Part shown: positions 26,190 through 36,900 of the stretch, piece after piece
Layout of the letters: each line of letters opens with the position of its first letter
Position numbering within the stretch: the stretch's first letter is position 1
IMG/VR virus record: IMGVR_UViG_3300017743_000009
Location: 1-59,973 of that record
Origin: a virus
DNA length: 59,973 nt
Strand: one strand, 5' to 3'
Notes under the pieces: generated by a model
What the model was told of the DNA's origin: nothing
The model's input: only the letters and a program-made list of their open reading frames with translations
The model's database searches: none
Translations under genes and position numbers: made by a program

Positions 26190-28653
26190 CAACTCTTAAC
26201 CATAAGGTCTTAGTAGTAGTTGTAAAACTTCCTGTTACTGTGGCACCAGCATATTGTCTTTCTCTTGACCCTGCGTAATTACTAGTATACTGACCATCAG
26301 TATAGTTGGGCCCTACAATCTCACTAGTATATTGCCCTGTGAACTGTCCACGAGTAAACTGACCTGTATATTGTGGACCGGTTACAATTCTTGTGAATTG
26401 TATAGCGTATTGAGTGCCTCTTGAAAATGCTACTGAGTAATCAGCAGAAAAATTAGCAGTAAATTGTCCCGTGTATTGGGGTCCTGGTGTTGATCTAGTA
26501 TATTGACCATCACTGTAATTTGGACCAGGTGTAGTTCTAGCATATTGCGGACCATTATATTGAGGTCCAGGAGTAGATCTTGAATACTGTGCTCTTATAA
26601 AGTTACCTTGATATTGTGGTCCATCAAACTGTCTTACATAAGTACCATAGCTTCTTGATCCATCATATGTAGATGTATATTGCGGACCATTATATTGAGG
26701 TCCAGGTGTTGATCTATCATAATTAGTTGTATACGAAGCACGAGTATATTGCGGTCCTGGAGTTGCTCTTGCATAAGATGGCCCAGGTGTGGTTCTTGCA
26801 TATTGACCGTCTGAGTAATTAGGTCCAGGTGTTGTTCTATCATAATTAGCAGTATATTGACCATAAAATGTAACTGAATAACCAGGTCCAAATGAATAAC
26901 CTGTGTATGCTGCTCTAATATACTGACGAGAATAAACAACTTGATATGGTGGACTGCCTACATCATTTGATCTAAAATATTGTTGAAGCCTTGAAAAACC
27001 TTTGTATATACCTGATACAGGAGGTAACCCTCCAAGATCACCTGAATATACATTAGAGCTACGGGTGTAAACAAACCCTCTATAATATTGTGTACCATCT
27101 CTATCGGCTGGTGGAAATTGTGTAGGAGGTCCAAAATAGGGCTCTTCTCGCGCATAAGGTTGACCATACCCATTAGTCTCTCCATGGTCAGCATTGTAAC
27201 CAAAAGCTAAACCTGATCTAGCAAATTGAGCTTCATAACCACGATTAAAACTTCCTGTAAATGATCTATCATAAGTTACAGTTATACCTACCCTTGTAAA
27301 TTGCCTACCATACTGAGCAGAATAAATTCTGGTAAACTGTCTTGCATAATCAGCTGAGTAAATTCTTGCATAGTTAGCTGAGTAAATTCTAGTATATTGA
27401 GATCTTATAAATGATCTTCCATATGTTCCAGCATATACTCTTTGGAATTGTCTGGTAAATTGATTGCCTCTGCTATATGTTCCAGCATATGTTTTCGTAT
27501 AAGCTGAGCCATCAAACTGTCTAGTAAATTGGCTATTGTATGGTCTACCGTATTGTGCTGAAAATGTTCTTGCAAACTGCCTTTGATATTGCGCAGTAAA
27601 AACTCTATTAAACTGTCTTGCGTATTGTGCTGAATATATTCTAGTATATTGACCACGAGAAAATTGTGATCCTATAACAGCCCTTGAAAATGATCTTAAA
27701 AATTCTCTAGTAAAATTTCTTGCATACTGTCCAGTATATATTCTAGTAAATTGATTAGCAAATTGTCTGTTAAATTGACCTCTAGTGTATTGAGCTGAAA
27801 ACTGTCTACCAAATTGTCTTGAAAATTGTCTAGAGTAGTTAGCTGAATAAGTACCTGTATATTGTATACTTGAAATTACAGGATTTCTATCAGTAGCAGT
27901 TCCTCTAGCTACCCATGTACCTGTTCCTGGAGCAGATGTTTGAAATTTATAGGTACCAATACCAGTTGCAATAATTCTATTTCTTAGTCTTGAGGTTAAA
28001 TTTTCTAATTCATTATCAGTTTGAACTTTAAGAGTACCATTTACTTGCTTAAGTAACTTTATATCTGATGGTGAGTTATCATAAGAAGTCTTTCTCCATA
28101 GCTTGTAAGTGGTCTTAGAGCTATCATCATTAGCATTATTAGTTATCTCATCATAGAAATTATCTTGTGCTACCCATGTACCAGCAATAGAAGGAGCTGA
28201 TTCACTTATGTAATAAGTCCCTGTACCTGCTGCAGTAGAATTTGCTTTTGCTATATCTGCTAAAGCAAGATCCATTACTACATTTAATTCAGCATCTGAT
28301 ACTACTCTAATATGCCCAGGGTTACCCGTACCGTCATGAGTAATTAAAGGGTGTATTGAACTCTCTGAAGCCGTTGAATTGTTTTGTTTAAATGTATAAG
28401 TGGTTGTTGAAGTAGATCCAGTATAAGGATGTGTTCCAGTTTCGGAAGTAGCAAAATTATCCTCAAATACTCCTACAGAAGTACCTAGTGAATCTATATT
28501 TAGATCACCAGTATTGTCTCCAGCTCCAGACTCAGAAGCGTATAAAGTTAATAATTTTTTTGATAGAAAATCAAGCTCTGCATTAGTAGTTACTTGAACG
28601 CCATTATTGTAAATACCGTTAGCGTGGGTTCGCATTTTGAGAGGATTTGGCAT
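26185..28653 (-). CDS. Second tetrad-repeat fibre protein, paralogue of the 1505-aa fibre
   Basis: An 822-residue protein. N-terminal residues 1-250 (MPNPLKMRTHANGIYNN, YYISESAPSIAGTW, LTSRLRNRIIATGIGTYKFQ) match the first 250 of the neighbouring gene. Residues about 265-460 are aromatic/Arg tetrads (FSRQFGRQFSAQYTRG). Residues about 475-565 repeat the unique island (EPYFGPPTQFPPADRDG, IYKGFSRLQQYFR). The rest mixes TPGP units and tetrads, ending KTLWLRVA. Both proteins probably arose by tandem duplication followed by different repeat expansion. It is likely a fibre or adhesin; three-dimensional fold unknown. Confidence 0.84.
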   Translation of the reverse strand: MPNPLKMRTHANGIYNNGVQVTTNAELDFLSKKLLTLYASESGAGDNTGDLNIDSLGTSVGVFEDNFATSETGTHPYTGSTSTTTYTFKQNNSTASESSIHPLITHDGTGNPGHIRVVSDAELNVVMDLALADIAKANSTAAGTGTYYISESAPSIAGTWVAQDNFYDEITNNANDDSSKTTYKLWRKTSYDNSPSDIKLLKQVNGTLKVQTDNELENLTSRLRNRIIATGIGTYKFQTSAPGTGTWVARGTATDRNPVISSIQYTGTYSANYSRQFSRQFGRQFSAQYTRGQFNRQFANQFTRIYTGQYARNFTREFLRSFSRAVIGSQFSRGQYTRIYSAQYARQFNRVFTAQYQRQFARTFSAQYGRPYNSQFTRQFDGSAYTKTYAGTYSRGNQFTRQFQRVYAGTYGRSFIRSQYTRIYSANYARIYSADYARQFTRIYSAQYGRQFTRVGITVTYDRSFTGSFNRGYEAQFARSGLAFGYNADHGETNGYGQPYAREEPYFGPPTQFPPADRDGTQYYRGFVYTRSSNVYSGDLGGLPPVSGIYKGFSRLQQYFRSNDVGSPPYQVVYSRQYIRAAYTGYSFGPGYSVTFYGQYTANYDRTTPGPNYSDGQYARTTPGPSYARATPGPQYTRASYTTNYDRSTPGPQYNGPQYTSTYDGSRSYGTYVRQFDGPQYQGNFIRAQYSRSTPGPQYNGPQYARTTPGPNYSDGQYTRSTPGPQYTGQFTANFSADYSVAFSRGTQYAIQFTRIVTGPQYTGQFTRGQFTGQYTSEIVGPNYTDGQYTSNYAGSRERQYAGATVTGSFTTTTKTLWLRVA
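26230..27860 (-). repeat. Tetrapeptide-coding repeats in the 822-aa fibre gene
   Basis: Direct repeats with a 12-base step, interrupted by the unique island at about 26945-27220. Copies are shorter and more irregular than in the adjacent 1505-aa gene. Sequence shared between the two genes offers large targets for homologous recombination. Confidence 0.75.
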
Positions 28654-28669
28654 AATCTAACCCTCCCCT

Positions 28670-31633
28670 CTACGCCGGCCAAGCAACCGATCCGTTAGCG
28701 TAATAAACCCTAAATGCATTGCCTCCTTCATCTTTAAGATCGCTATGAACACTTAAATCGCCTACTACGTTAGCTGATGAACTCATTGTTGCAGCTCCAG
28801 TAACACCTAAAGTACTTGATAGAGTTGCTGCGCCTCCTACTGCTAATGTTCCGTCTGCATCGATGCCAGAAGAAGTAATTGCTGTATTTACCGAACTAGT
28901 TCCTACAGTAATTTTTGTTGTTGATAAGTTGACGTTAGCGCCAATGTTTAATGTACTTGATATGTTTGCAATACCTGTAACAGAAGCACCACTTGTTGCA
29001 GTTAATAGTCCTGAGAAGTTACCTGTATTAGCTGTAATTACAAATCGTTTAGACGTTGTACCAAGTGTTTGGCCTACAGTATTAGATTTAGGAATAATTT
29101 GTGAACCAACTGCTATTGAAACTATATTAGCTGTATTAGCAAATAATTCGTATCGTTTTAAATTTGTTCCTAAAGGTACTCCATTAGCGCCTGGTATTAA
29201 TCCAACGGTTGTATTACCAACCGGTGCATATACAAATAAATTTTCAGTGCCTGAACCATTACCAATAGTAGTAGTACCATCTAAGGTTGACTCAGCTGAT
29301 ACTGATAAAGTTGTCATTGATGCTACATTCAATGATAAAGCTTGATTAGAAGATAAAGATGTTGAACCTTGAACTTCTAAATCACCAACAATAGTTACAT
29401 CATCATTAAATGTAGTATTTGGTGTAGCTGTTATTCCAGTATCTGTAATATATAATTCGCCTGATACTAAATTAGCTGTAGCACCAGTATGAACTATTGC
29501 TGACTTTAAAGTACCAAAAGTCATTGAACCTGTAATATCTGCATTACCACCTACGGTAATTTTACCACCTGATTCCATTGTGGTTGTAGCATTTACAAAA
29601 CCTGTTACTGTTGTGTTTCCTGCTGCTAAAGTTTTACTGAATATAGAATTGTCTGCTACTGTTATTGAATCTTGGAACGTAGCATTACTTTGAACTTCTA
29701 ATCTATTATTAAGATCTAGAATACCAGTTACATTTAATCCACCGCTTACATTTAATGTACTTGATACGTTAGCTATACCAGTAACTGTTAAACCTTTCTT
29801 AAGAGTTGATAATCCATTTGCAGTAAATGTATTACTTGTAGCTAAAGCACCTGTAAATGTTCCAGTATTAGATCCTGCTACTGCTCCAGTTACTCCTAAC
29901 TGACCAGAAAGAGATCCTCCTACTGCTTGTATATTTCCATCGGCATTTATATTACCGCTATCATCTATAACTACATTAGTAGATGCGTCACCAACAGTTA
30001 TTTGCCCGGCGTTTAATTCTACATTACCTACAACTACATTTGAGGATACTATAGTATGTCCTGCTATATCTGTATTACTTCCACTTAAAGTAGAGACTCC
30101 ACCAACAGTTAAAGTACCACCTGTTGATATAGTTGTTGATGTTAATTTTGAATTTGATGCATTGTTACCTACTGCTATGCTATTATTAGATAACTTAACT
30201 TTAGTATTTGCTGAACCAACATGAATAGCAACTGAAGCATTTGCTGTACCTGTTACTATTAAATTACTTTTAGCTCTTAATAATCCACCTACATTTGCTG
30301 CTGTAGTAAATACTGCATTTCCTGCGACAGTTAAAGTGTTACTAAATGATACAGAATTAGTAACTGCTAAGGTATTACTTAGAGTAGTTGCCCCAGTAAC
30401 ACCTACTGTATTACTGAAAGTGGCTGTATTTGTTACCGCTAAAGTATTACTTAAAGTAGCTGCACCTGTAACTGTGATAGTATTACTAAATGTAGCTGTA
30501 TTAGTTACAGCAATAGTATTACTAAATGTTCCTGCTCCTACTACATCAAGTGTATTACTAAAATCGCCTGTACCTGTAACTAGTAATGTTTTGCTTACGT
30601 TTATATCTTCTGCATTAACATCCCATCTTGCATTTGTAGCACCAAGAACTTTAGAGTTGGATGTAGGTATTATATTAGTATCAACTTTACCATTAATAGA
30701 AATAGTATCTGCAGATGCATTACCTAAGTCTACATCAGAAGCAAACGTTGCATTCCCTGTTACTGATAGTGTGTTTGATACACTTACTGTATTACTATTA
30801 AGGTTCCATCTAGCGTCTGTTAGACCAAGGGACAATGCATTAGATACAGGATTTAAACCAGTATCTGCTTCAGAGTTAAACGAAACAGTATCAGAGTTTG
30901 CACTACCTAATATTACATTAGCATTAAATAAAGATTCATCTGAATTAACTGTTAATAAGTTTCCAGATAAAGTAAGATTTGCTTCTGTGCCGTCTCCATT
31001 TAAATCTAAGACAGTTGTAGATCCATCAGCTTTAACTGTTATGTCATTAGCGGTTAAAGTAATATCGTTATAATCAGCTGTTAGAGCAGTACCGTCCATA
31101 TCAACGGTTGCTGAATTAATATCAAAAGTTGTTCCAGTTACATGAGTAGCAGTAGAGTTAAGAGAAGTATTAGAAGACGTACTGTTAATATGTACATCAC
31201 CTTTAATTTGAAGTAAGCTGTTATTTACAAATACGTTTGTTGTTTGTATATCAGTATAAGCACCTTTTATTCTTACCGTATTAGTAGTAGACTGAGAAGC
31301 AACATTAATTGTATCGCCTAGTATATTAGTATTAGATGTTATAGAAAGAGTATTAGATGCTTGAACATTACCACCTCTAAGACCATCTAAAGCAGCTACA
31401 GTATTAGCTTGAATAATACCACCAGTTGAACTAACCCAGGCAGATGTATCTTGATTATAAACGTTAGAAGTAATAACAACGTTACCAGAAGTAGAACCAC
31501 CAACTGTATTCTGTTGGGCAGTAACCACAACTTCTGACATATCAAATACTATTTGGTTGGTTCTATCTACCCATGCTCCAAAAGTATCTGTCTGAGTTGC
31601 TACATTAGCGGATTTGTATTTACGTTCAGCCAT
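28670..31633 (-). CDS. Tail fibre protein with 12-residue beta repeats
   Basis: A 987-residue protein. The N-terminus has TDTFGAWVDRTNQIVFDMS (residues about 15-33), a start shared by many marine T4-like fibres. Most of the protein is Asn/Thr/Ser/Val-rich beta repeats. Around residues 370-450 they form a regular 12-residue series (VTNTATFSNTIA, VTGAATLSNTLA), as in beta-solenoid shafts. The C-terminus FRVYYANGSVAWPA recalls the last residues of the giant fibre at 6868 (KVYDSGGSVVWG) and may be a shared trimer tip. It overlaps the upstream small coiled-coil gene by eight bases. Confidence 0.82.
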   Translation of the reverse strand: MAERKYKSANVATQTDTFGAWVDRTNQIVFDMSEVVVTAQQNTVGGSTSGNVVITSNVYNQDTSAWVSSTGGIIQANTVAALDGLRGGNVQASNTLSITSNTNILGDTINVASQSTTNTVRIKGAYTDIQTTNVFVNNSLLQIKGDVHINSTSSNTSLNSTATHVTGTTFDINSATVDMDGTALTADYNDITLTANDITVKADGSTTVLDLNGDGTEANLTLSGNLLTVNSDESLFNANVILGSANSDTVSFNSEADTGLNPVSNALSLGLTDARWNLNSNTVSVSNTLSVTGNATFASDVDLGNASADTISINGKVDTNIIPTSNSKVLGATNARWDVNAEDINVSKTLLVTGTGDFSNTLDVVGAGTFSNTIAVTNTATFSNTITVTGAATLSNTLAVTNTATFSNTVGVTGATTLSNTLAVTNSVSFSNTLTVAGNAVFTTAANVGGLLRAKSNLIVTGTANASVAIHVGSANTKVKLSNNSIAVGNNASNSKLTSTTISTGGTLTVGGVSTLSGSNTDIAGHTIVSSNVVVGNVELNAGQITVGDASTNVVIDDSGNINADGNIQAVGGSLSGQLGVTGAVAGSNTGTFTGALATSNTFTANGLSTLKKGLTVTGIANVSSTLNVSGGLNVTGILDLNNRLEVQSNATFQDSITVADNSIFSKTLAAGNTTVTGFVNATTTMESGGKITVGGNADITGSMTFGTLKSAIVHTGATANLVSGELYITDTGITATPNTTFNDDVTIVGDLEVQGSTSLSSNQALSLNVASMTTLSVSAESTLDGTTTIGNGSGTENLFVYAPVGNTTVGLIPGANGVPLGTNLKRYELFANTANIVSIAVGSQIIPKSNTVGQTLGTTSKRFVITANTGNFSGLLTATSGASVTGIANISSTLNIGANVNLSTTKITVGTSSVNTAITSSGIDADGTLAVGGAATLSSTLGVTGAATMSSSANVVGDLSVHSDLKDEGGNAFRVYYANGSVAWPA

Positions 31634-31877
31634 CTATTTTTCCTAATAACTGTACTAGCATTGATTTAATTTCATGACAGTCTTTGCTTTGAGATTTAAT
31701 CTCAGTTTTCATTTGCAAGACATCAATTTCCAATTTATCAATTCTAGAAAGCTTTTCATTTAATTTTTTCTTTTTAGCCTTATAAGCCTGTAATGCTTCT
31801 ACATTAGTATTTAGCACCGCTCCACTATAATTATCTTTAACTAAGAAAGGAACATCTGTTTTATTTATTCTTTCCAT
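31626..31877 (-). CDS. Small coiled-coil protein
   Basis: An 83-residue protein. N-terminus MERINKTDVPFLVKDNYSGAV, then a long charged helix with heptad-like spacing (LQAYKAKKKKLNEKLSRIDK, IDVLQMKTEIKSQ, IKSMLVQLLGKIDG). It shares one base with the 682-aa gene upstream and overlaps the 987-aa fibre gene downstream. It is the third small coiled-coil protein interspersed with fibres in this region. Function unknown. Confidence 0.72.
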   Translation of the reverse strand: MERINKTDVPFLVKDNYSGAVLNTNVEALQAYKAKKKKLNEKLSRIDKLEIDVLQMKTEIKSQSKDCHEIKSMLVQLLGKIDG

Positions 31878-33925
31878 TATAAGCTTAACGCAATAGCTCT
31901 CATATCTGCTATTCTAGGTACTTTATTTGTAGTTTCTGATAGTAGTATTAATTTTATTTGGAAGAAAGCAAATGTTTCATGCTCTGCTCCTGCGCTATCA
32001 AAATATCTTAACTTAACTGTTCCATCACCTTGAGGATAAGCTACAGCAGATTGTTTTTCATCTGCATTAACTTTATAATGAAGCCCGGCTGAGAATGTTT
32101 TATCCGCTACTGTATCTAAAACAACAGCTGTTGTATTAGCAGATGCTATTCTACCTAATACATAATTATTTTTTATACCATCAGTAACAATTATTAGATC
32201 ACCAGCATTATAATATGTACTTGCAGAAGCAATAGCTACTGTTGTACTACCACTTGTGGTGTTTGCAGTACCAGTTTGTTTGTTGGTACCGTCTATTGTA
32301 GGAATAGATGGAATAGTAAATTTAAATTCTCTAAAGTCATTAGCTGAATCATTAGAACTAAATAAGTTAACTTGCTCTGGAGAAATAGCCATTTCAGTCC
32401 ATTGCTTATCAATTAATTTATCAGAATCATCTAAAGCCGTAACCATACAGTATGCTTTAATATCTGTATTAGCCGGTCTATATCCTGTAACATATACAGC
32501 AAGATCATCAGCATCTAACCCAGATGCTAACTGAACAGTTTTAGAAAGATATCTAGAAGTAGAAGCCCCTAGGCCGAATAATTTTTCATTTGTATAATCG
32601 TTATTAATTAAATTTTGATATGATTGTACTAAACTTACTTCTGGATCTGATATAGGTGAAACATTTTCATTAGTAGTTTTTAGCGTTTGTGTAATAACTA
32701 GTGACTTCTTACCACCACCAACTATCTCATTTGATTTACTAAATACTGCGCCTTCATAACTAAAAACTTTATTTGATACACCACTTATAAGCTGACTAGA
32801 AGATTGATTATCTAAGTTCGCTGATTCAGAAATTTTAAAATTTGCAGTTATGGTTGATCCTGTTGGCTCAGTTTTATATACAAATGGTTGAAAGTTATTT
32901 ACTACTCGATTATCTACAGAAGTAATTGCAGCATTAGCTGCTGAAATTGTACCTTTAATAACATCATTATTAGCAAAATAAGACCCGCTTATAGCTGTTG
33001 AATCTTTTAAAGTAATTTGTGTTATAGTAGCGTTTGAAAAAACTTTTTGTACTCTACCTGTCGGTACTTTAGCTGCTTTACCAATAGTTATTCCTACTCT
33101 TGGAGCTCCTAAAACTGTTAAAGATGTATCACTTTCTACAGATTTGACTTCTAGTACATCAGCAATATCAAAATTTGAAGTCTGTCGTACTGCTATTGAA
33201 TCTCCAGCAGCATAATCAGATGTAAAGGTTGTACCTGTTCCTACTACGGTTGAACTAGTTTTAGTTAGAGCTACATTTCCTGCTGCAAAAGATGAAGGTA
33301 CTTTATATACCTCTTCATCATTCCTAAAAGTTCCTGATAAATTATTAATAGTAAAAAATTCTAAATCTCTATTTGTTAAAGTAACAGTACCTGTCTTTTT
33401 AGCATTAAATACACTTTTGTACATTCTAAACTTAAGATCAGCATCTAAACGAGGCTCCCAAGTATCAGAAGCAGAAACAAATAATACACCATCACCCCAT
33501 GTTGAGTTAATTGGTGATCCAGATACTACGTCATTTTCACCTTTCTGAGCAAACCAAATTCTATAATCTGGAGAACCTGCGTCAGGTCTAATACATACTG
33601 CATACTGCATACCTGATTTTAAAAAAACAGGTCCAGGAAAAACTACTCTTGTAGGAGTAGCACCAGTTGAAGATACAGCTACTTCTTTTGATAGAAGATG
33701 CTTTTTACTAAATTGTAAAACCTTTTTAGAAGGGTATCCATTTTTTACTTCTCTTATATCAACATTAATACCATACTTAGCATCTTTCTTTTGAAAAAAC
33801 AAATCTACAGATGACATATATAAGCCGTCTGAATCGGGACAGTGTTCGGGTAAAATCCTAAAAGTTTGCGCAATAGGATCGTCGTTTAGACTACTCTTAT
33901 TATACCATTTATTAGTTGCGCCCAT
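31877..33925 (-). CDS. Virion structural protein, DPxAQTF type
   Basis: A 682-residue protein that starts MGATNKWYNKSSLNDDPIAQTFRIL and continues SSVDLFFQKKDAKYG, REVKNGYPSKKVLQFSK and MQYAVCIRP. In many marine T4-like phages this segment is the C-terminal half of DUF4815 structural proteins; here it is a separate gene beginning eight bases after the stop of the DUF4815 gene, with its own AGGAG site. The middle has repeated GTVTLTN/SSTVVGTGTTFTSDYAAGDSI units. It is probably a baseplate-peripheral or fibre-attachment protein. The split is inferred from recollection of the family, not alignment. Confidence 0.75.
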   Translation of the reverse strand: MGATNKWYNKSSLNDDPIAQTFRILPEHCPDSDGLYMSSVDLFFQKKDAKYGINVDIREVKNGYPSKKVLQFSKKHLLSKEVAVSSTGATPTRVVFPGPVFLKSGMQYAVCIRPDAGSPDYRIWFAQKGENDVVSGSPINSTWGDGVLFVSASDTWEPRLDADLKFRMYKSVFNAKKTGTVTLTNRDLEFFTINNLSGTFRNDEEVYKVPSSFAAGNVALTKTSSTVVGTGTTFTSDYAAGDSIAVRQTSNFDIADVLEVKSVESDTSLTVLGAPRVGITIGKAAKVPTGRVQKVFSNATITQITLKDSTAISGSYFANNDVIKGTISAANAAITSVDNRVVNNFQPFVYKTEPTGSTITANFKISESANLDNQSSSQLISGVSNKVFSYEGAVFSKSNEIVGGGKKSLVITQTLKTTNENVSPISDPEVSLVQSYQNLINNDYTNEKLFGLGASTSRYLSKTVQLASGLDADDLAVYVTGYRPANTDIKAYCMVTALDDSDKLIDKQWTEMAISPEQVNLFSSNDSANDFREFKFTIPSIPTIDGTNKQTGTANTTSGSTTVAIASASTYYNAGDLIIVTDGIKNNYVLGRIASANTTAVVLDTVADKTFSAGLHYKVNADEKQSAVAYPQGDGTVKLRYFDSAGAEHETFAFFQIKLILLSETTNKVPRIADMRAIALSL

Positions 33926-33933
33926 TTATTCTC

Positions 33934-36900
33934 CTATTTCAAGTGCTCTCTACTAGCACTTGTATGACGTGTCTTACCACCGCCGCCACCGGTTATAGCA
34001 TCTGCTGCCTTAGATCCGGTACCAGTAGTTGATTCACCACCTTCTGTTAAAATTATAATATCGTTATTTGTGTATGGATAGTAAGCTGTATTACTTGTAT
34101 CCTGACCACCAGTATCTGGTAATAGAAGGTTTTCATGATAGTATTCATCCCACCACCAGTTATAAGCATAGCTGTTAGTAATTGTGATATCAATATCTAC
34201 ATCAATAGTTTGTTCTTCAAAAGTAGACTCAGATGAACTAATATCAAAAGTAGGTTGCCTTGTAGTTACAGTTATACTCTCTTTTTCCACGCTATAGTTA
34301 TATGCATTATAAGTATCAGAAGCTGTTGAGGTAGCTGAACTTAAATTAGTTAATGAATTAACATCTGCTATAACTAATTGCCTATCCCCTACTAAGAATG
34401 TTTCTTTAGGTAAATCAAAGAGTGCTTTTAATACTCCATACTCATCAGTCGTGACTGCATCTCCGTAATCACCAAATCGATATACGTATTTAGGTTTATC
34501 TAATAACGTATATGTAGGTAGAGAAATAGCAGCAATACTTCCAGGTGCTACGTTAGCATTAATATCAGTATTATCAAAATAGAAATAATGCTGTGTATCT
34601 GGTCTTAAACCAGTAGCTATTACTCTTATTCTTTTAGGTCTCATAAATGGTGAGAATGAAACATCAGTAACAAAATCGCCAACTGGTGAGGTTGAATTTT
34701 CATACCCCATAGAAAGTTGCTGAGTAGTTTTTAAATATGTGTCTGTAGTTGCCGTTGTTGTGGTTGTTACAGCTGTCTCTGTAGTTATACTGTAAGGATT
34801 ATAATACTTACCACCCCACCAGTCTCCATGATAGCCTCCATAGTAACCACCATAACTTCCATAGTAATTATTCCAGGCATTGTAACCACCGTAACCCCAG
34901 TAACCATAATGCTTGAAGGTAGTATCTGTAGTTACTTCAGTCTCTGATTGAACATCTGTTGAAGTACCAATCTTTTCTATATTAGTTCTGGTTAATGGGT
35001 AAAACTCATTAAGGTTATCTAAAAGGTCATTCATACCTGCTGAACTATCAACAAATATATCTTTAGTTCCTACGACAGTTTCATCATAACCAGAATCATA
35101 AGTTGGGTTCATTTTAATTTTACCCTTAAACTTAAAGAAACTTTCTGTACATGGTCTGTGATTTGTAGCTACTCTTTGCTCCATTATAATTGATTCTGTA
35201 GCGCTCATAACATATGCACCGTCTAACTCAATTACATTATTAGTGTTAGCTACAATTAAATCAATATCTTCTTTTCTAAATCTAGGAACAAATTCAGTAG
35301 CAGTAGGATCTATACCTATACTAAACTCTCTGTTGTCTACATCAGAAGTATTAAAGTCAGTAGCTGGATCTACTAAAATACCATTTTTAAATCTGTCATT
35401 ACCATTTGAATCAGTAATAGCCATATTTTGAGTTTTTTGCTCAAGCATTGAAAGCGTAGTATAATATTCTAAATTTTTAAGACGTTTTTCAAATTTACCA
35501 ATCTCTTTCATTGTATAACGTCTAATATTTTCTGGAGTAATAGATATTGATTCGTTTCGTCTTGAAGTACCTCTTGCTTCTTTAGATGTTAGAGAAGGAA
35601 AAGGAGGAACAACTATTGTACCAAGATTTAATGCACCTGGCATATCTTGAGGAGGAACAGGTCTTGAAGAAGGTGTACCTCTTTTAGTTGTTAAATACCC
35701 TTGCTCATTAAGAGCTATTTTATCTATTCTACCTAAGTAGTAGTTAAAATCAGTCTCAAATATTTGATTAGGAGCTGCAGTGAAGTGCTCTATGCTTCCA
35801 AAAGATTCTGTTTCAGCCGGGTTTGTAGATGCACCGCTTGCTGTAGAAGCAACATTTGCTGTATTAGCAACTTGTGGTCTAACATCAATTAAATTTCTTA
35901 GATCCCCTCTTAATCCATTAGGGCTCTCGTATACTGGAATCTCTGTAATAGGTAAATCATCAGTTCCATTAGTATCTTTAAAACTTGAAATAGAATAAAA
36001 TCCTTTACCATCTGCTGGTGAGTCAGCCTGCATAACTGTTGCTTTAACTAATATTCTATTTGAGGTGGTAAGATTAGTTCCTGATTTAACACTTAACTTA
36101 GATAGCCCGTAATGAGTTTCAAATACGTTCTTTTCTAACTCATACCCTGATTTATTATCTGGATTGCTTTCACTAAAATTAGTACCTACATAAACATTAT
36201 CAATAGATACAACATCTGGTAAACCTAAACTATATGGACCATTATTTGTAGTACCATGGGTGTTACAATTTATTTTTATGAATACTTGTTTCTTAGTCTT
36301 TTTAATAGGTGCAACATTTGTTTTCTTTTCATTATGTACTACAACAAAGGATGTACTTGTTATAGGGCTTCCTACTGCACCTGATAAGTTAATTGTAGCT
36401 GAGCTACCAGAAACTGTTATAGCAACATCATCAAGATTAATAGGTACATTATTAGCAAGTCCACCATGTGAGCCACCACCCAGAGTTGGATAAATTACCC
36501 AGTCTTTCTTTTGACTATTAGATAAAGTTCCTGAATAAGGAAATACACCTGTTACTGCACTTACAGTAAATGTATTAGAAGTAGCAGTAGTTTGTTGCTG
36601 AGTTCTAAAAATAAAATTAGAACCTGAAGTTGATTTAACTGAGGGACTAGGTATTGCAAAAACACCAGGTAGTAAATTTTTCTCTTTAATGACTGCTCTA
36701 GAATTTTCTAATACAACATCACCAGTACCTTTGTTATTTAAATGTACTGATCTAGTATTCCTAAATGCTTTACCAGCACTCATTTTAATATTAAATATGT
36801 ATAGTTTATATTGAGCTTTAGCTGTACCCTGTACTCCATCGTTATACTCAAATGCTCTTACACTTGCTGTACCTATTTGATTACCAGGAGCAACACCTAA

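Noticed and set aside
30336-31073. 245-codon plus-strand frame opposite the 987-aa fibre
   Set aside because: It mirrors the repeats of the real gene, is antisense to it, and has a biased Val/Leu/Ala/Pro composition with no domain.
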